Shown: piece after piece, positions 40,286 through 48,816 of the stretch
Layout of the letters: the number at the start of each line of letters is the position of its first letter
Position numbering within the stretch: the first letter of the stretch is position 1
Assembly: GCA_003240625.1 (NCBI GenBank)
Contig: QFMX01000001.1
Coordinates: forward strand, 289,549-353,548
Direction of reading: 5' to 3'
Origin: Sphingomonas taxi
Lineage (GTDB): Bacteria; Pseudomonadota; Alphaproteobacteria; Sphingomonadales; Sphingomonadaceae
DNA: 64,000 bases
The notes under the pieces: generated by a model
Told to the model about the DNA's origin: nothing
Database searches by the model: none
What the model saw: the letters and a program-made list of their open reading frames with translations, nothing else
Program-made: the position numbers and the translations under genes

Positions 40286-40516
40286 ATGACACTCAAAGAT
40301 TGGCTTATCGAGCAGAACGTGGAGCCGAGCGCGTTTGCCGAACGCATCGGCAGAACCGCCGAGGCTGTGCGCCGGTATGTAAACGGTGCTCGTATCCCTG
40401 ATCGCGCCACCATGCCGCTGATCGTCAGTGCGACGCAAGGGAGGGTCACGGCGAACGATTTCTTCGGCATCGAATTGGCTGCGGTCGTAGATCATGTTGC
40501 AGGGTGTGCCTGCTGA
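40286..40516 (+). CDS. Cro-like HTH regulator
   Basis: A 76-residue protein (MTLKDWLIEQNVEPSAFAER...) with one helix-turn-helix: PSAFAERIGRTAEAVRRYVN, the size and fold of Cro/YdaS-type phage regulators. The ATG at 40286 has GGAG at 40276-40279; an in-frame upstream start lies within the promoter and is rejected. It is the first gene of the rightward operon, transcribed from the promoter carrying the repressor operators, and its stop overlaps the next start as TGATG. It probably binds the same palindromes to repress the CI-like gene. Confidence 0.85.
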   Translation: MTLKDWLIEQNVEPSAFAERIGRTAEAVRRYVNGARIPDRATMPLIVSATQGRVTANDFFGIELAAVVDHVAGCAC

Positions 40517-40989
40517 TGACGGCCCCTGTCCGCCCGCCAGTTGCGCTTCTCACGGAAGACGACGCCCGCGAGTTGCTGTCTCGCCCGCTACGCAAACTCT
40601 GCGCGGAACATGGCCCTACCCGCGTCGCCAAGGCGCTGGGCGGCATCGACGAAAAGACGGTGCGCAATGCACGGGACGAGCGATCAATGCTTTGCCTCGA
40701 TACCGCAGCCAACCTGCTGGCGCTCGATCCGCACGCGTTGGACGGGTTTCTCGGCCACTTCGGTCGGCGCTCCGTTCCCCTCGACGCAATCTGCGACATC
40801 GATGCCCTGCCCGCTATGACTGGCGCCGTTCACAAGCTCGTCGTGGCCTCCGCATCATCGTCCGATGGTGGCGCCGCCCTGACGCGGAACGAACTCCTGG
40901 ACGCCAAGCCAGACATCCGGGCGGCATTCGATGCGCTCGGCGCCCTGCTCAACAGAATTGACCGTTTCGAACGAGGGGTAGCAGCATGA
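40516..40989 (+). CDS. Phage early regulator-like protein, function unknown
   Basis: A 157-residue protein with a possible DNA-binding segment near the start (LCAEHGPTRVAKALGGIDEK, then TVRNARDERSMLCLDTAANL, which has the shape of an HTH). The rest is unrecognised. It is coupled to the Cro-like gene by TGATG and to the next gene by a four-base overlap. The position corresponds to the CII slot of lambda-like phages, but no homology to CII is visible. Confidence 0.68.
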   Translation: MTAPVRPPVALLTEDDARELLSRPLRKLCAEHGPTRVAKALGGIDEKTVRNARDERSMLCLDTAANLLALDPHALDGFLGHFGRRSVPLDAICDIDALPAMTGAVHKLVVASASSSDGGAALTRNELLDAKPDIRAAFDALGALLNRIDRFERGVAA

Positions 40990-41282
40990 AGGCGAAATTA
41001 CGGTTAGGCGTTAGCGTACCCAACGAAGGCGCGCGTCGCCTTGCCCGTTGGATCATGCATCAGCCTGTCGGCACGCTCGACAAGCTCATGCGGCGTATCG
41101 GCATGGGGCAGATCGCGATCGAACGCATGATGACAGGCGACACGACGCCGGTCGACGGCGTCGGATACCAGATCTACGCCTTCACCGGCGGCGAGGTGTC
41201 GGCATCCGACTGGGATGCCAAGCCCGAGGGTGGTTGGTTCGCGCCTGCCGTTGCTCGCGAGACGATGCGGAGGGCTGCATGA
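40986..41282 (+). CDS. Small phage early protein, function unknown
   Basis: A 98-residue protein. The segment MHQPVGTLDKLMRRIGMGQI followed by AIERMMTGDTTPVDGVGYQI resembles a degenerate helix-turn-helix of the YdaS/Cro type. It overlaps the previous gene by four bases and the next by four (ATGA), so it is translated as part of the operon. No specific family is recognised. Confidence 0.66.
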   Translation: MKAKLRLGVSVPNEGARRLARWIMHQPVGTLDKLMRRIGMGQIAIERMMTGDTTPVDGVGYQIYAFTGGEVSASDWDAKPEGGWFAPAVARETMRRAA

Positions 41283-41803
41283 CCGCTGTTCGCAAGCCCG
41301 CCCGGCCCTCTTTCGCCGTCAGCGTCGAAGAGTTCGACGCATGGGTCGCCAGTGCTGAGCCAAAAGACGCACTGATCTACGCAAGTGGGGCCGAGATCCC
41401 GCGTGCGGCGCCCGCCTGGAAGCATGCGATGTCGCTCGTCGACGATGGCATGATCACGCTGACCTACCAGCGCGCTGGCGACGGCATCACTGAGTATCTG
41501 GCAATCCGCCTCACCACGGCCGATGCGCCGGCCGTGGTGTCGACGCCGGTCATCAAGGTCGACGAGACGAATCCGGCGGAACTGGTTTTGCGCGAGATTC
41601 GCCGGGCCGCGAGTTTCAAGCTGCCGTGTCCCTCGAACGCTGTGATCGCCCGACGGTGCGGGCTGAGCGATGCCGCTGCGGCGAGCTACCGCATCCGGCA
41701 GTTGGTCGCCGCTAAGCGGATCACGATGGACTCGCAGGGGCCGGGCGAACCGCGGGTCGCGACGATCGTCGGTTCGGGCAAGACGACTGCGAAGGCCGGC
41801 TGA
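41279..41803 (+). CDS. Phage early protein with C-terminal winged-helix-like region
   Basis: A 174-residue protein starting MTAVRKPARPSFAVSVEEFD. The C-terminal part (LPCPSNAVIARRCGLSDAAA then SYRIRQLVAAKRITMDSQGP) looks like a small winged helix that would bind nucleic acid, possibly replication-associated. The N-terminal half is unrecognised. It is coupled on both sides (ATGA and TGATG overlaps). A longer open frame upstream is out of place because it would overlap the whole preceding gene. Confidence 0.68.
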   Translation: MTAVRKPARPSFAVSVEEFDAWVASAEPKDALIYASGAEIPRAAPAWKHAMSLVDDGMITLTYQRAGDGITEYLAIRLTTADAPAVVSTPVIKVDETNPAELVLREIRRAASFKLPCPSNAVIARRCGLSDAAAASYRIRQLVAAKRITMDSQGPGEPRVATIVGSGKTTAKAG

Positions 41804-42414
41804 TGGGCCAGAAGCTCTCCGAACGCCCGGCCGGCGCGTGCCTCTATCGCGAGATCCGGGGCTATTGCGTGTCGGTGAACTGTACGATCGAGGATTTCTC
41901 GCGCGCCAGTGGTATCGCCAACACAACGATCTCGTCGATCCGCGGGGCTCTGTATCCGTCGCCGCGGACAGTCGCTCGGGTGCGTGATTTCATCGTTGCC
42001 AACCCCGGCGGCATATCCGCCCGTACCCTCCCTGTCCGTGGTCACAAGACGACGTCTCGGGACGGGGCACGCGCCGTTGACGTCGCGCGACAGGCTAGCG
42101 TCGCACCGGCCCGGCCCGACCCTGCGGCCGTCGCCGCAGCTGCGCGCGAGTCCGCGTTTCGCCCCGGCGCGCGGCCCCTTGCCGAAAAGGCTCCGGCTTA
42201 TCTGCATTCGCTTCGCCGCGATCTCACGCCTGCCGAGCAGATCTCGACGATGTGCGTGGCGACGCCGGGTGACACGATCGAGGTCGTCAAGCGCCGCTGG
42301 CCGGACGTCTGGATGCGCGTCGTCGATGCCGCGCGTGATGTGGGGCAGGCACCTGGCGCAATGTTGATCGCGCTGATCGAGCGCGGCCTCGATGCCGATG
42401 GGGTTCCGGTCTGA
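41803..42414 (+). CDS. Phage early protein, function unknown
   Basis: A 203-residue protein with an N-terminal HTH-like region (VSVNCTIEDFSRASGIANTT then ISSIRGALYPSPRTVARVRD), a variable Ala/Pro-rich middle, and a helical C-terminal part (CVATPGDTIEVVKRRWPDVW). The HTH suggests DNA binding, perhaps at a replication origin next to the primase gene. Family not recognised. Its TGATG overlap with the upstream gene supports the start. Confidence 0.68.
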   Translation: MGQKLSERPAGACLYREIRGYCVSVNCTIEDFSRASGIANTTISSIRGALYPSPRTVARVRDFIVANPGGISARTLPVRGHKTTSRDGARAVDVARQASVAPARPDPAAVAAAARESAFRPGARPLAEKAPAYLHSLRRDLTPAEQISTMCVATPGDTIEVVKRRWPDVWMRVVDAARDVGQAPGAMLIALIERGLDADGVPV

Positions 42415-42471
42415 TGGCGCGCTCCGCCTAGCTATTTTTCGCGCCTTCGAGCGCTCCGGGGGTAATCTATC

Positions 42472-45237
42472 GTGTCCGTCGCTTCCTTACCGTCCGCCAT
42501 GTGTTCGGCGGCGCTGCAATTCGCGCGCCGCGGCTGGGCCGTATTCCCTTGTCGCGAGCGGGATTTCACGACCGAGCCGAACAGCGTCGGCAAGACCCGC
42601 ACCTTCAAAGCGAAGGCACCGTATACCGGGCAGGGCCTGAAGGACGCGACTACCGACGAGGCGCGTATCGTCGCGTGGTGGCGCGATCATCCCGACGCGC
42701 TGATCGGCCTGCCGACCGGCGTGAACGGTTGCTTCGTTCTCGACTTCGATCCTCGCGAGGATACCGCGACCGGCGAGATCTGGACGCTCGAAACGCTGAA
42801 GGCGGATCTCGAAGAGCAGATGGGCTGCGCCTTGCCGCGCTCGGTGACGGCCGTGACACAATCCGACGGCGTGCACGTCTACTTCCGGCAGCCTGCCGGC
42901 GAACCGATCCGCAACCGTGGTAACCTCCCGGCGCACGTCGACGTGCGCGGCCTGGGCGGATACGTCATCGCGCCGCCTAGCATCATGACCGAAACCGGCG
43001 CTCGCTATCGATGGCTCGATCGCGGCGACTGGCGCGACGATGCGGCCATCGCCGACGCGCCGGCCGCGCTGATCGAGATCCTGCGCAGTCCGAAGGCCAA
43101 GAAACCGGCGTCGGTCGTCGCAGCGGCCGACGCGGCCGATCGTAGCGCACCGCCGCCCGCCAAGCGCGAGGCCGACGTCGACGAGGATATCCGCAAATAC
43201 GGGATGCGGGCGCTCGACGGCGAGTGCCGCGAGATCCGGCAGGCCGCGTCGGGCAAGCGTAACGACCAGTTGAACGTCAGCGCGCTGAAAATCGCTAGCC
43301 TCGTCGCAGCGGGCGCACTCGACGAGCGGTTCGCGCGGTCTACGATCGAAGCGGCGGCGCGGGACAATCCCGGCGACGATGATGAAGCGCAGCTGCTCGC
43401 CACCGTGAACAGCGGCTGGACCGCCGGGATGAACAGTCCTCGTGATCTCGCAGAGATCGCGGCCGCATCACGTTCCCGGCGGGAGAGACCGCCTCGCGCC
43501 GCCTCCCGCCCTTCGCCCCCCGCCCCCGGTTCGACTGATGATGGCCAGCCAAGCTCCCACGAGGGAGGGCTGCGCTTCGATATCGGACGAAAGGGGCCGG
43601 GGGGCGACGGGGCGGACGCGCTGATGCGGACGTGCGCGTTCCTGCCGCATACCGACCTCGGCAACCTCGAACGCTTCCTGAAGCGGCACGGGCGGGATTT
43701 CCTGTTCGTCGAGCAATGGGGCTGGCTCGCGTGGGATGGTCGCCGCTGGAACCGGGATATGGCGATATCGCTGCTCGGCCGCGCGGTGCAGGACACGATG
43801 CGGACGATCCAAGAGGAAGCGGACCTCATTCGTGAATCCGGCGTCAAAGAGGATCCGATGCCGCTTTGGGATGCCGAGCAGGTGCGCGCGCACGAGGCGC
43901 AGCAGCGCAGCCGGTTCGATCGCATCGTGTCGAACAAGCGCGGCGTCATCACGCTGTTCTCCGACACGATCGCCAAGTGGGGCAGGACATCGGAAGGTGC
44001 TGGTCATATCGCGTGCATCGCCAAGATGGCGGAGGCGCGGCTGTCATCGCGGCCCGATGACTTCGACGCGGACCCGCTGCTGCTCAATATCGAGAACGGG
44101 ACGTTGCAGTTTCGACGCCCTGGGGAGGGTTATGGTGCCGGCGTGCGGCTCTGCCCGTCGAACCGCGATCACAGGATCACGAAGATCGCCAACGTCTCGT
44201 ACGACGCGGATGCCCGATCGCCATTGTACGACGCGTTTCTCGAACAGGTGCAACCCGATCCGGAGATGCGCGACTTTCTCGACTGTTGGGCCGGATACAA
44301 CGCGCTGGGGCTGGCGGACGCGCAGAAGATGGCACTGTTCTACGGGCAGGGATCGAACGGCAAGGGCGTCTGGATCAACACGCATGCCGGCATCCTCGGC
44401 GATTATGCCTGGGCTGCGGGAATCGAGACGTTCATCGACCAAGGCAAGTATCGCAAGGGCAGCGACGCATCGCCGGATCTGGCTGCGCTCGCCGGCCGAC
44501 GCATGGTCTACGCGAACGAACCGGAGGACGGGTCCAAGTTCTCCGACGGTCTGATCAAGGCGATGACGAGCGACGAGCCGATCGGCGGTGTCCGCGAACT
44601 GATGAAGCCACCATTTCAGCTGCTCGTCACCTTCACCAACACGGTGTCGGCGAACAACATGCCGAAGATCGGGACGGACCATGGGATCCAGCGCCGTGTG
44701 CAGGTCATCCCGTGGGCCGTGATCATTCCCGACGCGCAGCAGGATATCCAGCTGAAGGCCAAGCTACAGGCGGAGCGGAGCGGCATCCTGAACCGGATGA
44801 TCCGTGGTGCCATCGCGTACCTCGGGAGCGGCCTGCCGACGCCTGAGGCGGTCAGAGCGGCAACGCGCGAGTATCAGGAAGAGAACGACATCCTTGGGCA
44901 GTTCCTGACGCTCTGCATCGAGCGGGCGCAGGGGCAGACGATGGGTGCCACGCCGCTGCATCAGCTGTTCGCCGCGTGGCAGACGTGGGCGCAGCTGCTC
45001 GCCGGCACTGGCAAGCCGTGGTCAGCCAAATACCTGAACGCGCAGATGCAGCGGAAGGGATTCAAGATCCGCAAGTCGAGTTCGATGGTCTGGGACGACA
45101 TCGCCGGGCGGTACGATCCGCATGATTTTGTCGATAGCGATGGCAAAGCGGTGACGCGCGACTTGCCGCCGCCACGCGATCCGTCCTCCCCGGCCCCCTC
45201 GGACAATGATGGAGGCGGCTTTGACGAACCTCTGTAA
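42472..45237 (+). CDS. Phage primase-polymerase/helicase (D5/P4 type)
   Basis: A 921-residue replication protein. The N-terminal bifunctional primase-polymerase domain (about 8-200) has FARRGWAVFPCRERD, the metal-binding FVLDFDPRED and the GGYVIAPPS end motif. The C-terminal half is a D5/P4-type superfamily 3 helicase with Walker A GQGSNGKG (about 625-632), MVYANEPEDGSKFSDG and sensor TFTNTVSANNMPKI. It would start synthesis and unwind phage DNA. The start is GTG at 42472 after a weak CGGGGG site. It is the only replication enzyme visible in the prophage and ends the early operon. Confidence 0.92.
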   Translation: MSVASLPSAMCSAALQFARRGWAVFPCRERDFTTEPNSVGKTRTFKAKAPYTGQGLKDATTDEARIVAWWRDHPDALIGLPTGVNGCFVLDFDPREDTATGEIWTLETLKADLEEQMGCALPRSVTAVTQSDGVHVYFRQPAGEPIRNRGNLPAHVDVRGLGGYVIAPPSIMTETGARYRWLDRGDWRDDAAIADAPAALIEILRSPKAKKPASVVAAADAADRSAPPPAKREADVDEDIRKYGMRALDGECREIRQAASGKRNDQLNVSALKIASLVAAGALDERFARSTIEAAARDNPGDDDEAQLLATVNSGWTAGMNSPRDLAEIAAASRSRRERPPRAASRPSPPAPGSTDDGQPSSHEGGLRFDIGRKGPGGDGADALMRTCAFLPHTDLGNLERFLKRHGRDFLFVEQWGWLAWDGRRWNRDMAISLLGRAVQDTMRTIQEEADLIRESGVKEDPMPLWDAEQVRAHEAQQRSRFDRIVSNKRGVITLFSDTIAKWGRTSEGAGHIACIAKMAEARLSSRPDDFDADPLLLNIENGTLQFRRPGEGYGAGVRLCPSNRDHRITKIANVSYDADARSPLYDAFLEQVQPDPEMRDFLDCWAGYNALGLADAQKMALFYGQGSNGKGVWINTHAGILGDYAWAAGIETFIDQGKYRKGSDASPDLAALAGRRMVYANEPEDGSKFSDGLIKAMTSDEPIGGVRELMKPPFQLLVTFTNTVSANNMPKIGTDHGIQRRVQVIPWAVIIPDAQQDIQLKAKLQAERSGILNRMIRGAIAYLGSGLPTPEAVRAATREYQEENDILGQFLTLCIERAQGQTMGATPLHQLFAAWQTWAQLLAGTGKPWSAKYLNAQMQRKGFKIRKSSSMVWDDIAGRYDPHDFVDSDGKAVTRDLPPPRDPSSPAPSDNDGGGFDEPL

Positions 45238-45247
45238 TCCTCCCTCG

Positions 45248-45468
45248 CTCCCACCAATGGGAGGATTGGCAACACACGGGAAGCGCGGTTTTCTGCGGTT
45301 CCGGGAGGGTGCGGGAGCTTGGGAGCCAAATCCCGACCCGTCCACCTAGTGTGCGCACAGGCGCGCATGCGGGATTACCCGTGATTTCACTCCCACCTTC
45401 CCGGAGCAAAGCTATATGACTGATAATACTACATTCTATCCTCCCAATAAGCCTCCCATTCATGGGAG
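45248..45468. promoter_or_regulatory. Repeated inverted repeat CTCCCA-N4-TGGGAG around the DUF6362 gene start
   Basis: Two identical dyads, CTCCCA-CCAA-TGGGAG (45248-45263) and CTCCCA-TTCA-TGGGAG (45453-45468), lie 205 bases apart. Lone half sites occur near 45328 (TTGGGAG), 45390 (CTCCCACC) and 45441 (CTCCCAA). One dyad is in the noncoding space after the primase gene and the other inside the first codons of the next gene. This spacing suits an operator for the late region, but no binding protein is identified. Confidence 0.45.
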
Positions 45469-45958
45469 TGACAACGGTGCTGTTACCTTCGCCCTTGTCG
45501 AAGAGCGCTTGGTCGAGGCTTGGGGGTTCCTGCGTCGCATGCCTGACCGCGAGGCTGGCTGGCTTATGGATGCGCGTGCGTCGTCGATCTACGAGCGCGG
45601 GCAGCTGTCGAGGCAGGAACTGTGGGAGATGTATCAGCTCGACAGCGACGACTACGATCGTGACGCCCTGCCGCGTATGCCAGGCCTGCGTTCGGCTGAG
45701 GTCGATCGGATGGAACAGGCGCTCGGGTGGATGGGCTGGGTCGATGCGCGTGACCGCAAGCTGGTCGGGATCATCCTCGGCCAGCTGGAGCGCGGTGCAT
45801 CGCGCCCTGCCTGGGCCTCGGCAGCCAAGGTGATCGGATGGGCTGGGCATACCGATACGCTCGCCAAGCGCTACTCGCGCGCCATCACGCGCATAGCAAC
45901 GAAGCTGGATAAGGTCGGGATTGGCTGTTTTGCGCGCCTAGAGCATGTGAAGCCCTAG
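45416..45958 (+). CDS. DUF6362-like phage protein
   Basis: A 180-residue protein whose layout matches DUF6362-type phage proteins: FALVEERLVEAWGFLRRMPD at the N-terminus, a middle ending in AEVDRMEQALGWMGWVDARD, and a C-terminal HTH-like part (ASAAKVIGWAGHTDTLAKRY then SRAITRIATKLD). Such proteins usually sit between replication and packaging genes, as here, and may regulate late transcription; the role is not proved. One CTCCCA/TGGGAG dyad lies inside its first codons. Confidence 0.72.
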   Translation: MTDNTTFYPPNKPPIHGSDNGAVTFALVEERLVEAWGFLRRMPDREAGWLMDARASSIYERGQLSRQELWEMYQLDSDDYDRDALPRMPGLRSAEVDRMEQALGWMGWVDARDRKLVGIILGQLERGASRPAWASAAKVIGWAGHTDTLAKRYSRAITRIATKLDKVGIGCFARLEHVKP

Positions 45959-46080
45959 AATGCGTAACGGGGCGAAATAAACAATTCGGGCTCTAGGGGC
46001 CTGTGGGCCTATTCAGCAATACGTTCGGCGAGACGTGCAAGCGGATCAATGAATGTCCCCTTCCCCCTGTTACCCCCTTC

Positions 46081-46114
46081 GACGGGCGGCGCGGCTTCGG
46101 TCACGCCGCCCGTC
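46081..46114 (+). other. GC-rich hairpin before the HNH gene
   Basis: Perfect 11-bp arms (GACGGGCGGCG and CGCCGCCCGTC) close a 12-base loop, 13 bases before the HNH start. Only TTT follows, so it is at best a weak terminator or a translation-control structure. Confidence 0.45.
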
Positions 46115-46127
46115 GCCGTTTAGGCAT

Positions 46128-46484
46128 ATGCGCATGGGCCGATTGAAGAGCCTGCCCCCTCGCCTATCCGCGCCCGCATCCCGGCTAACTTATCTACCGG
46201 GTGATCGTCAGGCGTTCGATCGGGATCGTGACCAGCAGGGCTGGCGCAAGTGGTACAAGACGGCACGGTGGCAGAAGCTGCGCATGTTCGTGCTCATTCG
46301 CGACCTGTTTACGTGTCAGAAGTGCGGACGGATCGAGGGTGATACGTCGCAGCTGGTTGCGGATCACAAGCAACCGCATCGCGGCGTCGAGGCGCTGTTC
46401 TGGGACATCCTCAACCTCTGGACCCTCTGCAAGCCGTGCCACGATAGCTGGAAGCAGCGGCAGGAACGGCGCGGCCTCGGGTGA
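46128..46484 (+). CDS. HNH endonuclease
   Basis: A 118-residue nuclease next to the terminase genes. The zinc ribbon and HNH core are complete: CQKCGRIEGDTSQLVADHKQ holds the first Cys pair and the catalytic D-H, and LNLWTLCKPCHDSWKQR holds the Asn, the second Cys pair and the final His. HNH proteins in this position work with the large terminase in cos-type DNA packaging (known for HK97-like phages). Start 46128 or 46134; an upstream open frame adds only low-complexity residues. A run of ten G (46487-46496) follows its stop. Confidence 0.9.
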   Translation: MRMGRLKSLPPRLSAPASRLTYLPGDRQAFDRDRDQQGWRKWYKTARWQKLRMFVLIRDLFTCQKCGRIEGDTSQLVADHKQPHRGVEALFWDILNLWTLCKPCHDSWKQRQERRGLG

Positions 46485-46555
46485 CCGGGGGGGGGGCGAA
46501 ACCTCACAAGGGCGCCGGCCCCTAGACCGCTAACGTTCTCATCGGGAGATTTTTT

Positions 46556-47035
46556 TTGGCCGCAGCGGAGTTTTCGGGGGTCGACCTGTTCGGCGACCCC
46601 GTCACGCCCCGCAAGGAAGGGCGCGGCCGACCCGAGCATTCGTGGTCTATCGAAAACTCAAATAAGGTGCTGTTGGCGTTCGTGCGTGGCCTGACGGTCA
46701 AACAGGCGGCAACGGCGATCGGGGTGTCGGTCCCTACGCTGCGCAAGCATTATTCTTCCGAGCTTGCACAGCGGGATGCCGCGGCCATCCGCTTCGAAAT
46801 GGTTCAGTTCAGCCGGCTCAATGAGCTTGCCAAGACGGGCAGCGTGCCCGCCGAGAAGGAACTGGCACGGCGCCTTGAGAAAGCTCGCCTCGACGATCTG
46901 TCCGATCGCGTCTCGAACCACGCGCGTCCGCCACGACCTGCCGCGCTCGGCAAGAAGGAAGTGGCGCTTCAGGACGCGCAGGACGTCCGCGGATTGTATG
47001 AGACGCCCGGCCCGCCGCCCGGTCTGCTCAATTGA
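46556..47035 (+). CDS. Phage terminase small subunit
   Basis: A 159-residue DNA-recognition subunit of the packaging motor. It has a helix-turn-helix (LTVKQAATAIGVSVPTLRKH, about residues 46-65) and a helical oligomerisation region after it. The start is TTG at 46556 with GGGAG at 46544-46548. The open frame begins at 46526 with no other start codon, so TTG is forced. It lies at the end of eight consecutive T. The stop overlaps the terL TTG start. Confidence 0.87.
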   Translation: MAAAEFSGVDLFGDPVTPRKEGRGRPEHSWSIENSNKVLLAFVRGLTVKQAATAIGVSVPTLRKHYSSELAQRDAAAIRFEMVQFSRLNELAKTGSVPAEKELARRLEKARLDDLSDRVSNHARPPRPAALGKKEVALQDAQDVRGLYETPGPPPGLLN

Positions 47036-48816
47036 GCATCATCACGGCGCCCGCGCCGGTGTGGACGACCGCGTGTCCGGATTGGGAACGCCGGATCGTC
47101 GGGCGGGAATCGTTGGTACCGTTCGCTCCGCTGTTCCCCGCCGAGGCGGAAGCCGCTTTGGATATTTTCAAGTCGCTTCGCATGGTCGATGTCGCTGGCC
47201 AACCGACATTCGGTGAAGCCTGCGAGCAGTTCGTGTTCGACCTGGTCGGCGCGATTTTCGGCGCATACGACGCCAACGCTGGGCAGCGGCTGATCGAGGA
47301 GTATCTCCTCCTCATCAGCAAGAAAAACGGCAAGTCGACGATCGCGGCGGGCATTATGCTTACCGCGCTGATCCGGAACTGGCGGCACGACGCGGCGCTG
47401 AGCATCCTCGCTCCGACGCAGAAAGTCGCGGGCAACAGCTTCGGCCCGGCCGCGGCGATGGTGCGGATCGACCCGAAGCTGAAGAAGCTGCTGCACGTCG
47501 TCGACAACCAGCGGATGATCAAGCATCGGGTCACCGGGGCCGAACTCCGCGTCATCGCCGCGGACACAGGCACGGTAGGCGGCAGCAAGGCCGGCTTCGT
47601 CCTTGTCGACGAGCTATGGATCTTCGGGAAGCAGAACAACGCCGAGTCGATGCTGGAGGAAGGCACTGGCGGACTGGCCTCTCGCCCCGAAGGCTTCGTC
47701 ATCTACCTGACGACGCATAGCGACGAGCGCCCCCGCGGCGTGTTCAAGGACAAGCTCGACTATTTCCGCGGGGTTCGCGACGGCACGATCGACGATCCGC
47801 GCAGCTTCGGGATGCTCTACGAGTGGCCCGAGGCGATGCGCGACGACGAGGCGTATCTCGACCCCGCCAATTTCTACGTCACCAACCCCAACCTTGGCCG
47901 GTCGCAGTCGGTCAGCTTCATCCAGCGCAAGCTGCAACAGGTGAAGGAAGGCAAGGGCGAGGAAGGCGATACGTCGCTCCAGATCGTTCTCGCGAAGTAT
48001 CTCAACGTCGAGATCGGCCAACGGCTCGCGAGGGATCGATGGACCGGCGCGTCATTCTGGCCGCGGTGCGCCATTCCCGCGCTGTCACTCGACGATCTGA
48101 TTGCGCGCAGCGAGGTGATCGTCGGCGGGGTCGACGGTGGCGGCCTGGACGATCTTTTGGGTCTTTGCCTGATAGGTCGCGAGAAGGGCAGCAAGCGCTG
48201 GCTGATCTGGGCGCATGCCTGGGCATGGTCGATCGTCTGGAAGCGTCGGCAAGATATCGTGACGCACCTGGATGGGTTCATCGCAGAGGGTACGCTCACG
48301 CGATGTGAGATGCCCGACGACGATGGCGAGTTGGTTGCGATCGGTGAAGGTGACGATGGCGAAGGTGATCAGGAAGACCTGACCGAAGACGTCCTTGGTG
48401 TTGTCGACGTGTTCAAGCGCGTTCGGGACGCGGGAAAGCTACCCGCAAAGGATGCCATCGGCCTCGATCCGGCGGGCGTCGCCGCGATCGTCGACGAGCT
48501 AGCACGCGAAGGCTTTGGAGACGAGCAGTTGAGGGCCATCCCGCAGGGCTGGCGCTTGAGCAGCGTCATCAAAGGGCTCGCGCGCAAGTGCGCTGCCCGC
48601 ACGGTTCGCCATGCGGGGACGCTGCTGATGTCATGGTGCATCGGCAACGTGAAACAGGAGCCGCGCGGCGCGAGCGGCGTCGCGATCACGAAGCAGTCGC
48701 CCAGTGCGAAAATCGATCCTGTCGCTGCGATGTTCTCCGCGGCGACATTGATGACTTTGAGCCCAGAGGCCGCTGAAGGCTTCGTCTATGAGGAAAGGGG
48801 CATGTTGATACTCTGA
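47032..48816 (+). CDS. Phage terminase large subunit
   Basis: The ATPase-nuclease of the packaging motor, 594 residues. The N-terminal ATPase has a Walker A-like motif in LLISKKNGKSTIAAG (about 92-106) and Walker B with catalytic Glu in FVLVDELWIFG (about 189-199). The C-terminal RNase H-like nuclease has acidic VGGVDGGGLDDLLGL (about 363-377) and a later acidic cluster. It is of the Terminase_1 (HK97-like) type. The start is TTG at 47032, overlapping the terS stop (TTGA), and it ends overlapping the portal ATG by one base (TGATG). Confidence 0.93.
   Translation: MSIITAPAPVWTTACPDWERRIVGRESLVPFAPLFPAEAEAALDIFKSLRMVDVAGQPTFGEACEQFVFDLVGAIFGAYDANAGQRLIEEYLLLISKKNGKSTIAAGIMLTALIRNWRHDAALSILAPTQKVAGNSFGPAAAMVRIDPKLKKLLHVVDNQRMIKHRVTGAELRVIAADTGTVGGSKAGFVLVDELWIFGKQNNAESMLEEGTGGLASRPEGFVIYLTTHSDERPRGVFKDKLDYFRGVRDGTIDDPRSFGMLYEWPEAMRDDEAYLDPANFYVTNPNLGRSQSVSFIQRKLQQVKEGKGEEGDTSLQIVLAKYLNVEIGQRLARDRWTGASFWPRCAIPALSLDDLIARSEVIVGGVDGGGLDDLLGLCLIGREKGSKRWLIWAHAWAWSIVWKRRQDIVTHLDGFIAEGTLTRCEMPDDDGELVAIGEGDDGEGDQEDLTEDVLGVVDVFKRVRDAGKLPAKDAIGLDPAGVAAIVDELAREGFGDEQLRAIPQGWRLSSVIKGLARKCAARTVRHAGTLLMSWCIGNVKQEPRGASGVAITKQSPSAKIDPVAAMFSAATLMTLSPEAAEGFVYEERGMLIL

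Noticed and set aside
46081..46114. Strong terminator before the HNH gene
   Set aside because: The stem is perfect but only three T follow and the next gene starts 13 bases later, so termination is not supported; it is kept only as a hairpin.
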